Assembly (NCBI RefSeq): GCF_013185195.1 | Contig: NZ_JAAZWC010000005.1 | Location: 175,759 to 239,758, forward strand | DNA length: 64,000 nucleotides | Direction of reading: 5' to 3' | From: Saccharibacillus qingshengii | Lineage (GTDB): Bacteria > Bacillota > Bacilli > Paenibacillales > Paenibacillaceae | Shown: positions 30,439 through 38,123 of the stretch, in pieces | How the letters are laid out: every line of letters begins with the position of its first letter | Numbering within the stretch: position 1 is the first letter of the stretch | Notes under the pieces: generated by a model | Told to the model about the DNA's origin: nothing | The model's input: the letters and a program-made list of their open reading frames with translations, nothing else | Databases searched by the model: none | Position numbers and translations under genes: made by a program

Positions 30439-30723
30439 TCAGCTCGACAAGGCTTCGGAATCCGGAAGCTCCAGCGGAGCTTCTTCCGGAAACTTGCTGC
30501 CGTAATCCGTTTTGAGATCCGTTCGATGCGATCTTTCGATCTTACGAACATAAGAGAGCCTGCGCATATGCTTGGCCGTCTCTTCCGCCCGATCGGCATT
30601 GAGGTAGACGACGGCATAATGCATGCGGCGCGATACGTAATGAAGCGTACCGTATTTTTCCAAATTCCGCGCCGCTTTCAGGTCGTTGACCCATACAATA
30701 TAACCTATACGTTCAGGAACCAT
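30439..30723 (-). CDS. ylbG: YlbG family protein (DUF2129)
   Basis: 94 aa. RIGYIVWVNDLKAARNLEKYG and LHYVSRRMHYAVVYLNAD followed by KHMRRLSYVRKIERSHR are the conserved core of the small cytoplasmic YlbG family. Function is not established. In B. subtilis it also lies next to ylbF, as here (39-nt gap). Confidence 0.92.
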   Translation of the reverse strand: MVPERIGYIVWVNDLKAARNLEKYGTLHYVSRRMHYAVVYLNADRAEETAKHMRRLSYVRKIERSHRTDLKTDYGSKFPEEAPLELPDSEALSS

Positions 30724-30762
30724 GATGCTCGCACCTTCTTTCTGTAGTAACCCGCGGGCATC

Positions 30763-31200
30763 TTAGCCGCAGCCGCATGAGCCGCCGCTTCCGCAGCCTG
30801 ATTTCGGCAGGGGATCGTTCCCCGGCACCTTGATACTCGAAGAAACCGAATAGGCGATCGTCTCCGACATTTCAAAGAGCAGATCGTCGAGAGCTTTCTC
30901 CGCCGACCTGAAACGCGATACCGCTTCGATCTGTTCCATTTCCCGCTCGACAAGTTCGACTTCTTCCCTTGCCGCATGATAATTCGGATGAAAATGTCCG
31001 AAGCGCTGCGTTTCTTCAAACAGCTCTTTTTTGGCGTCCAGTTTGCCGATCAAACGCCGCACTTCCGGATGCTCCTGCATCCGTTCGCGCCAATATAAGT
31101 AATCCGCAACTTCGACAGAACCGTTGATCATATCTCCCAATTCGTAGGCGCTCATCAGCACCTGGGCCATGTCGACTGTTTCAATCTCCGATACGCTCAT
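30763..31200 (-). CDS. ylbF: YlbF/RicF family regulator
   Basis: Member of the Ric (Y-complex) proteins, which with RicA and RicT control RNase Y-dependent mRNA maturation, biofilm formation and sporulation. ATG 31200 gives 145 aa; an in-frame ATG at 31236 is less likely. The helical domain (ELGDMINGSVEVADYLYWRERM ... AKKELFEETQRFGH) is typical, and the Cys-rich tail CGSGGSCGCG fits Fe-S ligation reported for the Ric complex. Its promoter is at 31263; a CCCATCCC/GGGATGGG hairpin (31234-31253) lies in the leader. Confidence 0.9.
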   Translation of the reverse strand: MSVSEIETVDMAQVLMSAYELGDMINGSVEVADYLYWRERMQEHPEVRRLIGKLDAKKELFEETQRFGHFHPNYHAAREEVELVEREMEQIEAVSRFRSAEKALDDLLFEMSETIAYSVSSSIKVPGNDPLPKSGCGSGGSCGCG

Positions 31201-31262
31201 TGTGTCATCCCGCTTCTGTCTTGAAACTCTACCCATCCCACCCGGGATGGGCAGGTACCGTT

Positions 31263-31291
31263 ATCATAGCATAACCCTGTTCAGGATGTAA
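31263..31291 (-). promoter_or_regulatory. ylbF-ylbG promoter
   Basis: Minus-strand TTACAT (31286-31291), 17 nt, TATGAT (31263-31268). The transcript would start just before a GC-rich hairpin. Confidence 0.65.
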
Positions 31292-31353
31292 GCCTTTAAC
31301 AGATAGAGGAGGAGATAGAAAGCCCCCGTGTCAGGTTCGCGTAAAACCCCGGT

Positions 31354-32523
31354 TCATACCCCGTTTTCAAGGGCGGATTCCGCCATGGCGATCAGCAGCG
31401 CTGCCGAAGCTTTCATAGCCGACTCATCAAAATCGAACTTCGGATGATGATGCGGGTAGACGAACCCTTTTTTGGAATTACCCGCTCCCACGAGCATGAA
31501 GCAGCCTGGACGTTCCTCAAGGTAATACGCGAAATCTTCGGCAGGCATCAGCGGGACCGCTTTTTCGACCGCAAAACCGGGCAGCGCCGCCGGGGCGACC
31601 CGGAAAAACCGCTCCGCTTCGGAAGCATGGTTGACGAGAGCCGGATAGCCGACAAGATAGTCGACCTCGGCCGACGCGCCGTAAGCTTCGGCAATCTGCC
31701 GGCTCATCTCTTCGATCCGTCTGCGGATCAGGGCGCGCGTTCCTTCGTCGAAAGTCCGGACCGTCCCCGTAATGCGGGTCTTCTCGGCTACGACGTTCTG
31801 CGCGAACCCTCCATTAATCGTTCCGATACTGAGCACCGCTGGGCGCAGCGGATCCACCGACCGGCTGACTACCGTTTGGAGCTGCATGACGAGCGCCGAA
31901 GCGGCGACGATACTGTCCACCGTTTCGTGCGGCATCCCGCCGTGTCCGCCGCGCCCCGTAATATCGATAAAAAATTCGTCCGTCGAAGCCATCATCGGTC
32001 CGGCGGTCGAAGCAACCGTACCGATAGGAAGCGGCGTCCACAAGTGTACCCCGTATACCGCATCGACGCCTTCGAGCGCTCCATGTTCGATCAGCGGCCG
32101 GGCACCGCCCGGGCACACTTCTTCGGAGGCCTGGAACAGCAGCCGCACTTCTCCGCGCAGAGTCGGTCTGTGTTCGGCAAAATACCGGGCAACCGCGAGC
32201 AGAGCGGCCGTGTGTCCGTCGTGGCCGCAGGCATGCATGATCCCGTCGCGCTGCGAGACATACTCCGCACGGCTTTCTTCCCAGATCGGCAGGGCATCCA
32301 TATCGGCGCGAAGCGCAATTGTCCGGCCCGGCAGAGAGCCCCGCACCGTTCCGATCAACCCGTGGCCGCCGATATTCCGACGGACTTCGATTCCGAAGCT
32401 TTCCAATTTATCCGCTACAAAAGCGGCCGTTTCTTTTTCTCCATAGGACAATTCCGGATTGCGATGCAGATATCTGCGCCATTCCACCATCTCCGCAAAT
32501 CCGCGTTCCACTGTTTCGTTCAT
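31354..32523 (-). CDS. M20-family amidohydrolase (aminoacylase/hippurate hydrolase type)
   Basis: Hydrolyses N-acyl amino acids or related amides with a di-metal centre. 389 aa from ATG 32523 (MNETVERGFAEMVEWRRYLH), 9 nt after AAAGGA; an upstream in-frame extension is not supported. Motifs are LHRNPELSYGEKETA, RADMDALPI, MHACGHDGHTA (metal ligands), QASEEVCPGGARPLIEHG and the dimerisation segment GRGGHGGMPHETVDSI. The physiological substrate is unknown. Confidence 0.93.
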   Translation of the reverse strand: MNETVERGFAEMVEWRRYLHRNPELSYGEKETAAFVADKLESFGIEVRRNIGGHGLIGTVRGSLPGRTIALRADMDALPIWEESRAEYVSQRDGIMHACGHDGHTAALLAVARYFAEHRPTLRGEVRLLFQASEEVCPGGARPLIEHGALEGVDAVYGVHLWTPLPIGTVASTAGPMMASTDEFFIDITGRGGHGGMPHETVDSIVAASALVMQLQTVVSRSVDPLRPAVLSIGTINGGFAQNVVAEKTRITGTVRTFDEGTRALIRRRIEEMSRQIAEAYGASAEVDYLVGYPALVNHASEAERFFRVAPAALPGFAVEKAVPLMPAEDFAYYLEERPGCFMLVGAGNSKKGFVYPHHHPKFDFDESAMKASAALLIAMAESALENGV

Positions 32524-32644
32524 CGTTTCAGGTCCTTTCGGTTTGGCTTCGCATCTGTCTGTAAATCCGGGCAAACGCCTGCTTGCAGCGCCTTTCCGTC
32601 ATTGTAGCAAAAAACAAAAGCGCCGCCCACCGTTGTGACAGGTC

Positions 32645-32681
32645 TTGCACCCATCTTTCAAAGCGACTATGATGAAAGATG
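32645..32681 (+). promoter_or_regulatory. ftsW promoter with overlapping inverted repeat
   Basis: -35 TTGCAC (32645-32650), 17 nt, -10 TATGAT (32668-32673). CATCTTTC (32652-32659) and GAAAGATG (32674-32681) form an 8-bp inverted repeat spanning the -10; it could be an operator. Confidence 0.6.
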
Positions 32682-32787
32682 AAGTTTTAGCGTCTTTGTA
32701 CAAGCCAGAAGTCGTCTTATCGGATATTCCGGTCATTTACACCCATAAACGGCGCTTCCGCAGCGTCCGCCGAAGGATTGAACTTAC

Positions 32788-34071
32788 ATGAGCACTATAC
32801 GGACAGACCGAACAAATCAGACGGGCAAAGCGGGCTCCAAAACAAAAACCAGGCCGCCCAAAGCGCCGCCCGATTTCCAACTGCTGATTTTGACGCTGAT
32901 TCTGACGGGCTTCGGCCTGCTGATGGTATTCAGCGCAAGCTCAAGCTTTACGCTGTTGAGCAAAAAATTCAGTTACAATCCTTTATTCTTTACGCTGTCC
33001 CAATTCCAGTATGCTTTAATAGGTATCGTGGTCATGCTGGTTACGATGAATATTCCCTACAAACGTTTCAAGAAGCTGTTTGTTCCCATGTTCCTGTTGA
33101 CATTCGCCCTGCTGATCCTCGTTTTGTTCATGCCCGCCGTTAACGGAGCGCACAGCTGGATCGAATTGGGGCCGATCTCGGTCCAACCGACGGAATTGGC
33201 GAAGATCAGTACCATTCTGTATCTGGCCGCGCTGATCTCCAAAAAAGGCGAGCGTTTCCGCGATCTGCGTTCGGGCTTCATGCCGATTATCGTGATCGTC
33301 TCGGTAATTGCCGGCTTGGTCATGCTTCAGCCCGATCTCGGTTCCTGCGTGATTCTGGTATCGGCCTGCTTCCTCGTCATCTATGCGGGCGGAGCCAGTA
33401 TCAAGCATATTTTGGGATCGGTTATGATTCTGGGTCTGATTCTTGCCTTGTTCCTCGGCGGCAAAGAACTGCTGACCCAAAAGACCGCGGACGAAGCGCA
33501 GGCTACTTCCAACTATCAGGTCGGCCGAATTCAGGCTTATCTGGATCCGTTTGCGGATCCGCAGGGTTCAACGCAGAATCTGCTCAACTCGCTGATCGCG
33601 ATCGGCGAAGGCGGTGTGACCGGCGCAGGGTACGGACAAAGTATTCAAAAGCTCTCCTACCTATCCAATCCGCATAACGACTTTATCTTTGCGATCATCG
33701 GCGAAGAATTCGGCTTTATCGGAACGGCCGTATTCCTGCTGCTGTACTTGTATTTCCTGTGGAGAGGCCTGCTGGTCTCGCTGCGCTGCACGGATATTTT
33801 CGGTACATTGACGGGTGTCGGCATTGTCGGGCTGATCGGGATCCAGGCGTTCATCAATATCGGCGGCGTCACTAACACGATTCCGCTGACCGGCGTCACG
33901 CTTCCGTTTATCAGCCACGGCGGCACCTCTCTGCTGATTACGCTGTTCAGTATGGGAATTCTGCTCAGCATCTCCCGCGATTCCAAGAAAGCCGCGCCGG
34001 CCGTCAAAGAACAGACGACCGAGACGATAAGCGCGTCCGAACGCCGCCCGGCCCTGTACCGTTCCCGCTAA
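32788..34071 (+). CDS. ftsW: FtsW/RodA/SpoVE-family peptidoglycan polymerase
   Basis: SEDS glycosyltransferase polymerising lipid II. 427 aa with about ten transmembrane spans. SEDS motifs are SWIELGPISVQPTELAKI, QPDLGSCVIL, YQVGRIQAYLDPFADPQG, GAGYGQSIQKLSYLSNPHNDFIFAIIGEE and PLTGVTLPFISHGGTS. The genomic neighbourhood (ylbF, ylbG, ylaN) is the B. subtilis ftsW area, so division-type FtsW is the best guess; SpoVE or RodA cannot be strictly excluded. The N-terminal ~30 residues are a basic cytoplasmic tail. Confidence 0.92.
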   Translation: MSTIRTDRTNQTGKAGSKTKTRPPKAPPDFQLLILTLILTGFGLLMVFSASSSFTLLSKKFSYNPLFFTLSQFQYALIGIVVMLVTMNIPYKRFKKLFVPMFLLTFALLILVLFMPAVNGAHSWIELGPISVQPTELAKISTILYLAALISKKGERFRDLRSGFMPIIVIVSVIAGLVMLQPDLGSCVILVSACFLVIYAGGASIKHILGSVMILGLILALFLGGKELLTQKTADEAQATSNYQVGRIQAYLDPFADPQGSTQNLLNSLIAIGEGGVTGAGYGQSIQKLSYLSNPHNDFIFAIIGEEFGFIGTAVFLLLYLYFLWRGLLVSLRCTDIFGTLTGVGIVGLIGIQAFINIGGVTNTIPLTGVTLPFISHGGTSLLITLFSMGILLSISRDSKKAAPAVKEQTTETISASERRPALYRSR

Positions 34072-34103
34072 CATACGGAGACGATACTTCCGAACGGCAG
34101 CAA

Positions 34104-34142
34104 AAAAAAGGTTCTCCCGGATCATTCCGGGGGAACCTTTTT
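34104..34142. terminator. bidirectional terminator between ftsW and asp23
   Basis: AAAAGGTTCTCCCGG and CCGGGGGAACCTTTTT with A/T runs on either side, 32 nt after ftsW. Confidence 0.9.
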
Positions 34143-34184
34143 GCGTGCGGCGCATCCGACTGACAGGTACGCCGTATCGCGAGT

Positions 34185-34571
34185 TTAGCGGATACGCGAC
34201 GGCTCTTCGATCGAAATGTCATCCTTGAAAGCAACGCCTTCGACTTTGACATTGACTTCGATCACTTTCAGACCGGTCATATTCTCCACCGCTTCGCGAA
34301 CATTTTGCTGCAGCATGCGGCAGACTTCATGAATCGGCGTCTCGTACAGGACAATAATGCGCAGGTCGATCGCCGTCTCCAGCTGGCCGACTTCGACGGT
34401 CACGCCTTTTTGCACGTTTTTCCCGCTCAGACGCTTGGCCCAGCCTTCCGACAAACCGCCGGACATCGCAGCGATCCCCGGTGTCTCGAGCGCGGACATT
34501 CCCGCAATTTTGGCTACGACATCGTTGGCGATTCGTACATTTCCATTGTCCAACTGCATTTGTTCGGACAT
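34185..34571 (-). CDS. Asp23/Gls24 family envelope stress protein
   Basis: 128-aa member of the Asp23 family (YloU/YqhY), proteins linked to envelope stress or fatty-acid/acetyl-CoA carboxylase control. Features are NVRIANDVVAKIAGMSALETPGIAAM, then VGQLETAIDLRIIVLYETPIHEVCRML and NVREAVENMTGLKVIEVNV. Of two nearby ATGs, 34571 lies 7 nt after AAGGAGG and is preferred over 34577. It could be the displaced yloU homologue, because none is found next to fakA. Confidence 0.9.
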   Translation of the reverse strand: MSEQMQLDNGNVRIANDVVAKIAGMSALETPGIAAMSGGLSEGWAKRLSGKNVQKGVTVEVGQLETAIDLRIIVLYETPIHEVCRMLQQNVREAVENMTGLKVIEVNVKVEGVAFKDDISIEEPSRIR

Positions 34572-34598
34572 GACCATCCCTCCTTACTTCATAGTTCT

Positions 34599-34628
34599 AG
34601 TTTAAAGGCTAACCCCCTTGCAGTGCAA
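34599..34628 (-). promoter_or_regulatory. asp23 promoter
   Basis: Minus-strand TTGCAC (34623-34628), 18 nt, TAAACT (34599-34604), about 30 nt before the start. Confidence 0.5.
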
Positions 34629-34767
34629 ATGCCGATTTTGACATTTTTCGCTCTGAACTCTGCAAATTGTTTCATCAGGTAGGGAAATGGCGTATATTTG
34701 GAATGGACTTGTTATCTTCATGTTTACATAACGAGAAAAACCGAATCGGTTACGGAGGTCTGAGATT

Positions 34768-35919
34768 ATGAAAAAAATGCTTTCCCCCATTCTGCTGATT
34801 GTTACTTTCGCGCTGAGCGCGGCGGGACATCTGCTGCATTGGAATTCGACGCTTGAATTCGCGCTGTCGGCCCTTTCGGTCATCTTTGTTGCCGGATTCC
34901 TCGGGCGAGCCACGGAGAGCGTCGCGCATTATGCCGGACAGCGTCTGGGCGGTTTCCTGAACGCCACTTTCGGCAACGCGGCCGAGCTGATCATCGCGAT
35001 CCTGCTTGTCAAAGAAGGGCTGTTCGATATGGTCAAAGCCAGTTTGACCGGCTCGATCATAGGCAACCTGCTGCTGGTTCTCGGTTTGAGCTTATTCGCC
35101 GGCGGCCTGAAATTCAAAGTGCAGCGCTTCAACGTGCCCCTGGCCGGCATGAACGGCTCGCTGATGATCGTGGCGGTCATCGCCTTGTTCGTACCCGCCG
35201 TCTTCTTGAACACCCATTCGATCGAAGGACAGCAGATCAACACGCTGAGCCTGATCGTAGCCGGCATTCTGATCGTGGCTTACCTGTTCTGGCTGGTGTT
35301 CTCGATGATCACCCACAAGAACTATCTGTCCGATCCTTCGGAATCGCCTGCAGCTGCCGCGGCTTTGACCGGCAGCGGCCTTCCGGCCGGCAGCGCCGAT
35401 CAAGGCGTGCCTGCATCCGATACGCATGCTTCTGACGAACATGCGCCGGCCTGGTCCAAAAAGCGTTCGATCGCCTACCTGGTCATCGCAACCGTCATGG
35501 TCGCGTTTGTCAGCGAATGGCTGGTCGGTACGCTTGAGACGTTCACGACCCAATTCGGACTCAGCGAGCTGTTTGTCGGTGCATTCGTCGTCGCGATCGT
35601 CGGCAACGCGGCCGAGCACAGTGCGGCCATCATGCTGGCTATGAAAAACAAAATCGGCGCTTCTGTCGAGATTGCGGTCGGAAGCAGCCTGCAGATCTCC
35701 CTGTTCGTCGCTCCGGTCCTGATCTTTATCAGTTTCTTCATGGGCGGTCTGAGCGGCACCATGAATATCGTCTTCTCCACGATCGAGATCGTAGCGATCG
35801 CCGTATCGGTATTCGTGGCCAAATCCATCATCCAGGACGGCGAAACGAACTGGTACGAAGGGCTGCTGCTTCTTGCGGTATACATCATTTTGGGCGTCTC
35901 TTTCTTCATGGTCCATTAA
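34768..35919 (+). CDS. calcium/proton antiporter (CaCA family, ChaA/YfkE type)
   Basis: Exports Ca2+ in exchange for H+ across the membrane. 383 aa with two inverted halves, each holding the CaCA alpha repeat: GGFLNATFGNAAELIIAILLVKEG and GAFVVAIVGNAAEHSAAIMLAMKNK, with the ion-binding Glu. About eleven hydrophobic spans. An acidic, His-containing cytoplasmic loop (~190-230) separates the halves. GGAGGT precedes ATG 34768. A TTGACA at 34638 has no good -10. Confidence 0.93.
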   Translation: MKKMLSPILLIVTFALSAAGHLLHWNSTLEFALSALSVIFVAGFLGRATESVAHYAGQRLGGFLNATFGNAAELIIAILLVKEGLFDMVKASLTGSIIGNLLLVLGLSLFAGGLKFKVQRFNVPLAGMNGSLMIVAVIALFVPAVFLNTHSIEGQQINTLSLIVAGILIVAYLFWLVFSMITHKNYLSDPSESPAAAAALTGSGLPAGSADQGVPASDTHASDEHAPAWSKKRSIAYLVIATVMVAFVSEWLVGTLETFTTQFGLSELFVGAFVVAIVGNAAEHSAAIMLAMKNKIGASVEIAVGSSLQISLFVAPVLIFISFFMGGLSGTMNIVFSTIEIVAIAVSVFVAKSIIQDGETNWYEGLLLLAVYIILGVSFFMVH

Positions 35920-35938
35920 AAAAAGGCGAAACGGCAAA

Positions 35939-35978
35939 AAAAAGCGCGTTCGGAGCGAAAACTCCGTACGCGCTTTTG
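35939..35978. terminator. antiporter gene terminator
   Basis: AAAAGCGCGT-CGGAG / CTCCG-ACGCGCTTTTG stem with a 6-nt loop, 20 nt after the stop. Confidence 0.9.
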
Positions 35979-36011
35979 TTATGTCGAAGCCCGGAAGAAA
36001 CGGACGTACCG

Positions 36012-36299
36012 TTACTCTTTGTTGTTCAAGGCTTCGTAGAGAACCGCCAAATTGCGCTCAAGCTTGCTCACAATCTGTTTGCCTTCCGACTCGCCTACGA
36101 GACCTGCCCGGATCGCAAAATCGACTTGTCTGGAGAAACCGTACATTTGCGTATCCAGCACTTCCTCATAGAGAGGACAGTAGCGGGTCGCCAGATTCTC
36201 CATCTGTACTTCAATCAATTTCTCGATTTTATCTGCATCTTCTTGAAGAAGATTGGCTGCCTTGATTTGAAACTGTTCCTGCACATCAGATGAAGTCAT
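36012..36299 (-). CDS. ylaN: YlaN family protein (UPF0358)
   Basis: 95-aa helical protein. In B. subtilis and Staphylococcus aureus YlaN binds the iron regulator Fur and relieves repression when iron is limiting. Family segments are AANLLQEDADKIEKLIEVQMENL, RYCPLYEEVLDTQMYGFSRQVDFAIR and LVGESEGKQIVSKLERNLA. GGGGGGAGAA precedes ATG 36299. Its promoter is at 36347. Confidence 0.95.
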   Translation of the reverse strand: MTSSDVQEQFQIKAANLLQEDADKIEKLIEVQMENLATRYCPLYEEVLDTQMYGFSRQVDFAIRAGLVGESEGKQIVSKLERNLAVLYEALNNKE

Positions 36300-36346
36300 A
36301 TTTTCTCCCCCCTATGCCCGAAAGTGTGGCCGGCGTTTCTACTCTA

Positions 36347-36375
36347 ATATTAGACGAATTTAAAAGGTAATACAA
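36347..36375 (-). promoter_or_regulatory. ylaN promoter
   Basis: Minus-strand TTGTAT (36370-36375), 17 nt, TAATAT (36347-36352). Confidence 0.65.
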
Positions 36376-36409
36376 GAACCAGCTAACAAAATGTAAACGT
36401 CCACGAGCA

Positions 36410-36442
36410 AAAGCACCGTCCCTTTGGAAAAGGGCGGTGCTT
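36410..36442 (-). terminator. terminator between HPr-like gene and ylaN
   Basis: AGCACCGCCCTTT / AAAGGGACGGTGCT stem on the minus strand followed by TTTG. Confidence 0.7.
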
Positions 36443-36462
36443 GGCCTGACAAATTCCGTCGC

Positions 36463-36708
36463 TTATTCCGGTGCGATTACGACGTTGAGACCGTGCTTCT
36501 CGAAAACTTCGATCATTCCGGCTTTGGCTTCTTCGGCGTCCGGGCCGATGACATGAAGCTCATACTGCTGGTTGCTTACGAGTGTCGTAAACAAACCCAG
36601 GATGCTCTTGACGTCAATGTACTTGTTCTCCGCCTGCAGGACGATCGAAGAAGAGAAGCGGGATGCGGTTTGTGCGATTTCGACAACCGCTGCGTTGTTT
36701 TTAGCCAT
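36463..36708 (-). CDS. HPr/Crh-like protein lacking the catalytic histidine
   Basis: 81 aa. From residue 12 it aligns with HPr (QTASRFSSSIVLQ, then DVKSILGLFTTLVSNQ, then AEEAKAGMIEVFEKHG). The regulatory Ser-46 context (VKSILG) is kept. The N-terminal strand and the GIHARPA loop are missing: the His-15 position aligns with Asn and Arg-17 with Ala. So it cannot carry phosphate from enzyme I, but might be a target of HPr kinase or bind CcpA as Crh does. Promoter and GGAGGG site are good, arguing against a pseudogene. Confidence 0.85.
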   Translation of the reverse strand: MAKNNAAVVEIAQTASRFSSSIVLQAENKYIDVKSILGLFTTLVSNQQYELHVIGPDAEEAKAGMIEVFEKHGLNVVIAPE

Positions 36709-36758
36709 TAGTATCCCTCCGTCTAAATCTGAATGAATAACCGGTACTCACATGTTCC

Positions 36759-36787
36759 ATGATAACTTGTATCCGCTTTCTTATCAA
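36759..36787 (-). promoter_or_regulatory. promoter of the HPr-like gene
   Basis: Minus-strand TTGATA (36782-36787), 17 nt, TATCAT (36759-36764). Confidence 0.7.
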
Positions 36788-36809
36788 CCGTTTTCCGCGT
36801 TTTTGAAAC

Positions 36810-37925
36810 TTAATTTAAATTTTCAGGATTAAGGCATTCCAGTTCCGGCACAACGAAGATCCCGTCTTTGCGGATCAAACGGTCGTCGAAATAAATTTCG
36901 CCGCCGCCATATTCCGGACGCTGGATCAGCACCAGATCCCAGTGAATGGAAGAACGGTTGCCGTTGTCGGCGACCTCGTAAGCTTGTCCCGGAGTGAAAT
37001 GTAGGCTGCCGGCGATTTTTTCGTCGAACAGCGTGTCTTTCATTGGGGTCAGAATGTACGGGTTGAACCCGATTGCGAATTCGCCGATATGCCGTGCGCC
37101 TTCGTCCGAATCCAGAACCTTGTTCAGCTTGTCCGTGTCGTTGGCCGTCGCTTCGACAATCCGGCCCTGCTCGAACCGGAAGGTAACATTCTCGAACGTA
37201 ATGCCGTTGTAGACACTGGCTGCATTGTAGGCGATTGTTCCGTTAACGGAATCGCGCACCGGCGCCGTGTACACTTCGCCGTCCGGAATATTGGCGGTGC
37301 CCGAACACTTGATAGCCGGAATGTTCTCGATCGAGAACGACAGATCGGTGCCCGGTCCGACGATCCGCACCCGGGAAGTGTCGTTCATGAGCTTCTGCAG
37401 GGAATCCTGCGCACGGTCCATCTTGGCGTAATCGAGATTGCATACGTCGAAGTAGAAATCTTCGAACGCCTGCGTGCTCATATTGGCCAGCTGCGCCATG
37501 CTCGAACTCGGATAACGGAGCACGACCCACTTCGTACGCTTGACGCGCTGCTCGCTGTGCACCGGATGGTTGTAGAGCGCATTGTACATCTTCATCTTCT
37601 CTTCCGGAACGTCGGCAAGTTCATTGACGTTCTCGCCCGAACGGATGCCGATATAGCCCTGCATCTGCTTCATCTGGTTCAAGTCGACTTCCGCCCATGT
37701 CCGGATCATCTCTTCGGTCGCGTTCATCAGCAGGGTGCGCTGCACTCTTTTGTCCGTCAACTGCACAAAAGGATTCCCGCCCAAAGCGCTGATTTCTTCC
37801 ACGACCGCCTGAAGCAGATCGCGTTCGGGGCCGATCATTTCGACGAGGATGTTCTCGCCCGGCTGGACATTGACGGAATAACCCGCCAGCGTCTTCGCCA
37901 ATTTCTGTACTCTTGGATCACGCAT
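36810..37925 (-). CDS. M29-family aminopeptidase (AmpS type)
   Basis: Metal-dependent thermophilic-aminopeptidase family, 371 aa, cytoplasmic. Motifs are PGTDLSFSIENIPAIKCSGTANIPDGEVYTAP, with the metal-binding Glu, and GEFAIGFNPYILTPMKDTLFDEKIAGSLHFTPGQAY with a later SSIHWDLV (metal His/Asp). GGAGGAACTGACAGC precedes ATG 37925. It is separated from the HPr-like gene by its promoter region. Confidence 0.95.
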   Translation of the reverse strand: MRDPRVQKLAKTLAGYSVNVQPGENILVEMIGPERDLLQAVVEEISALGGNPFVQLTDKRVQRTLLMNATEEMIRTWAEVDLNQMKQMQGYIGIRSGENVNELADVPEEKMKMYNALYNHPVHSEQRVKRTKWVVLRYPSSSMAQLANMSTQAFEDFYFDVCNLDYAKMDRAQDSLQKLMNDTSRVRIVGPGTDLSFSIENIPAIKCSGTANIPDGEVYTAPVRDSVNGTIAYNAASVYNGITFENVTFRFEQGRIVEATANDTDKLNKVLDSDEGARHIGEFAIGFNPYILTPMKDTLFDEKIAGSLHFTPGQAYEVADNGNRSSIHWDLVLIQRPEYGGGEIYFDDRLIRKDGIFVVPELECLNPENLN

Positions 37926-38123
37926 GCTGTCAGTTCCTCCCGCAGTATGGGTTCGGCAGATACCGAAAACCCGCTTAAAATGAACGACGGTCCACAGACA
38001 AAGCCGCCGATAGCCTTACTATTGTAGCACTTCCGCCGCTTGAAGTCATCGCATGAACCTTTTCCGGCGTGCAAAAAAGTCCCGAACGGCCTCGGCCGTA
38101 CGGAGCTTCCCCAAATTTTGCGT

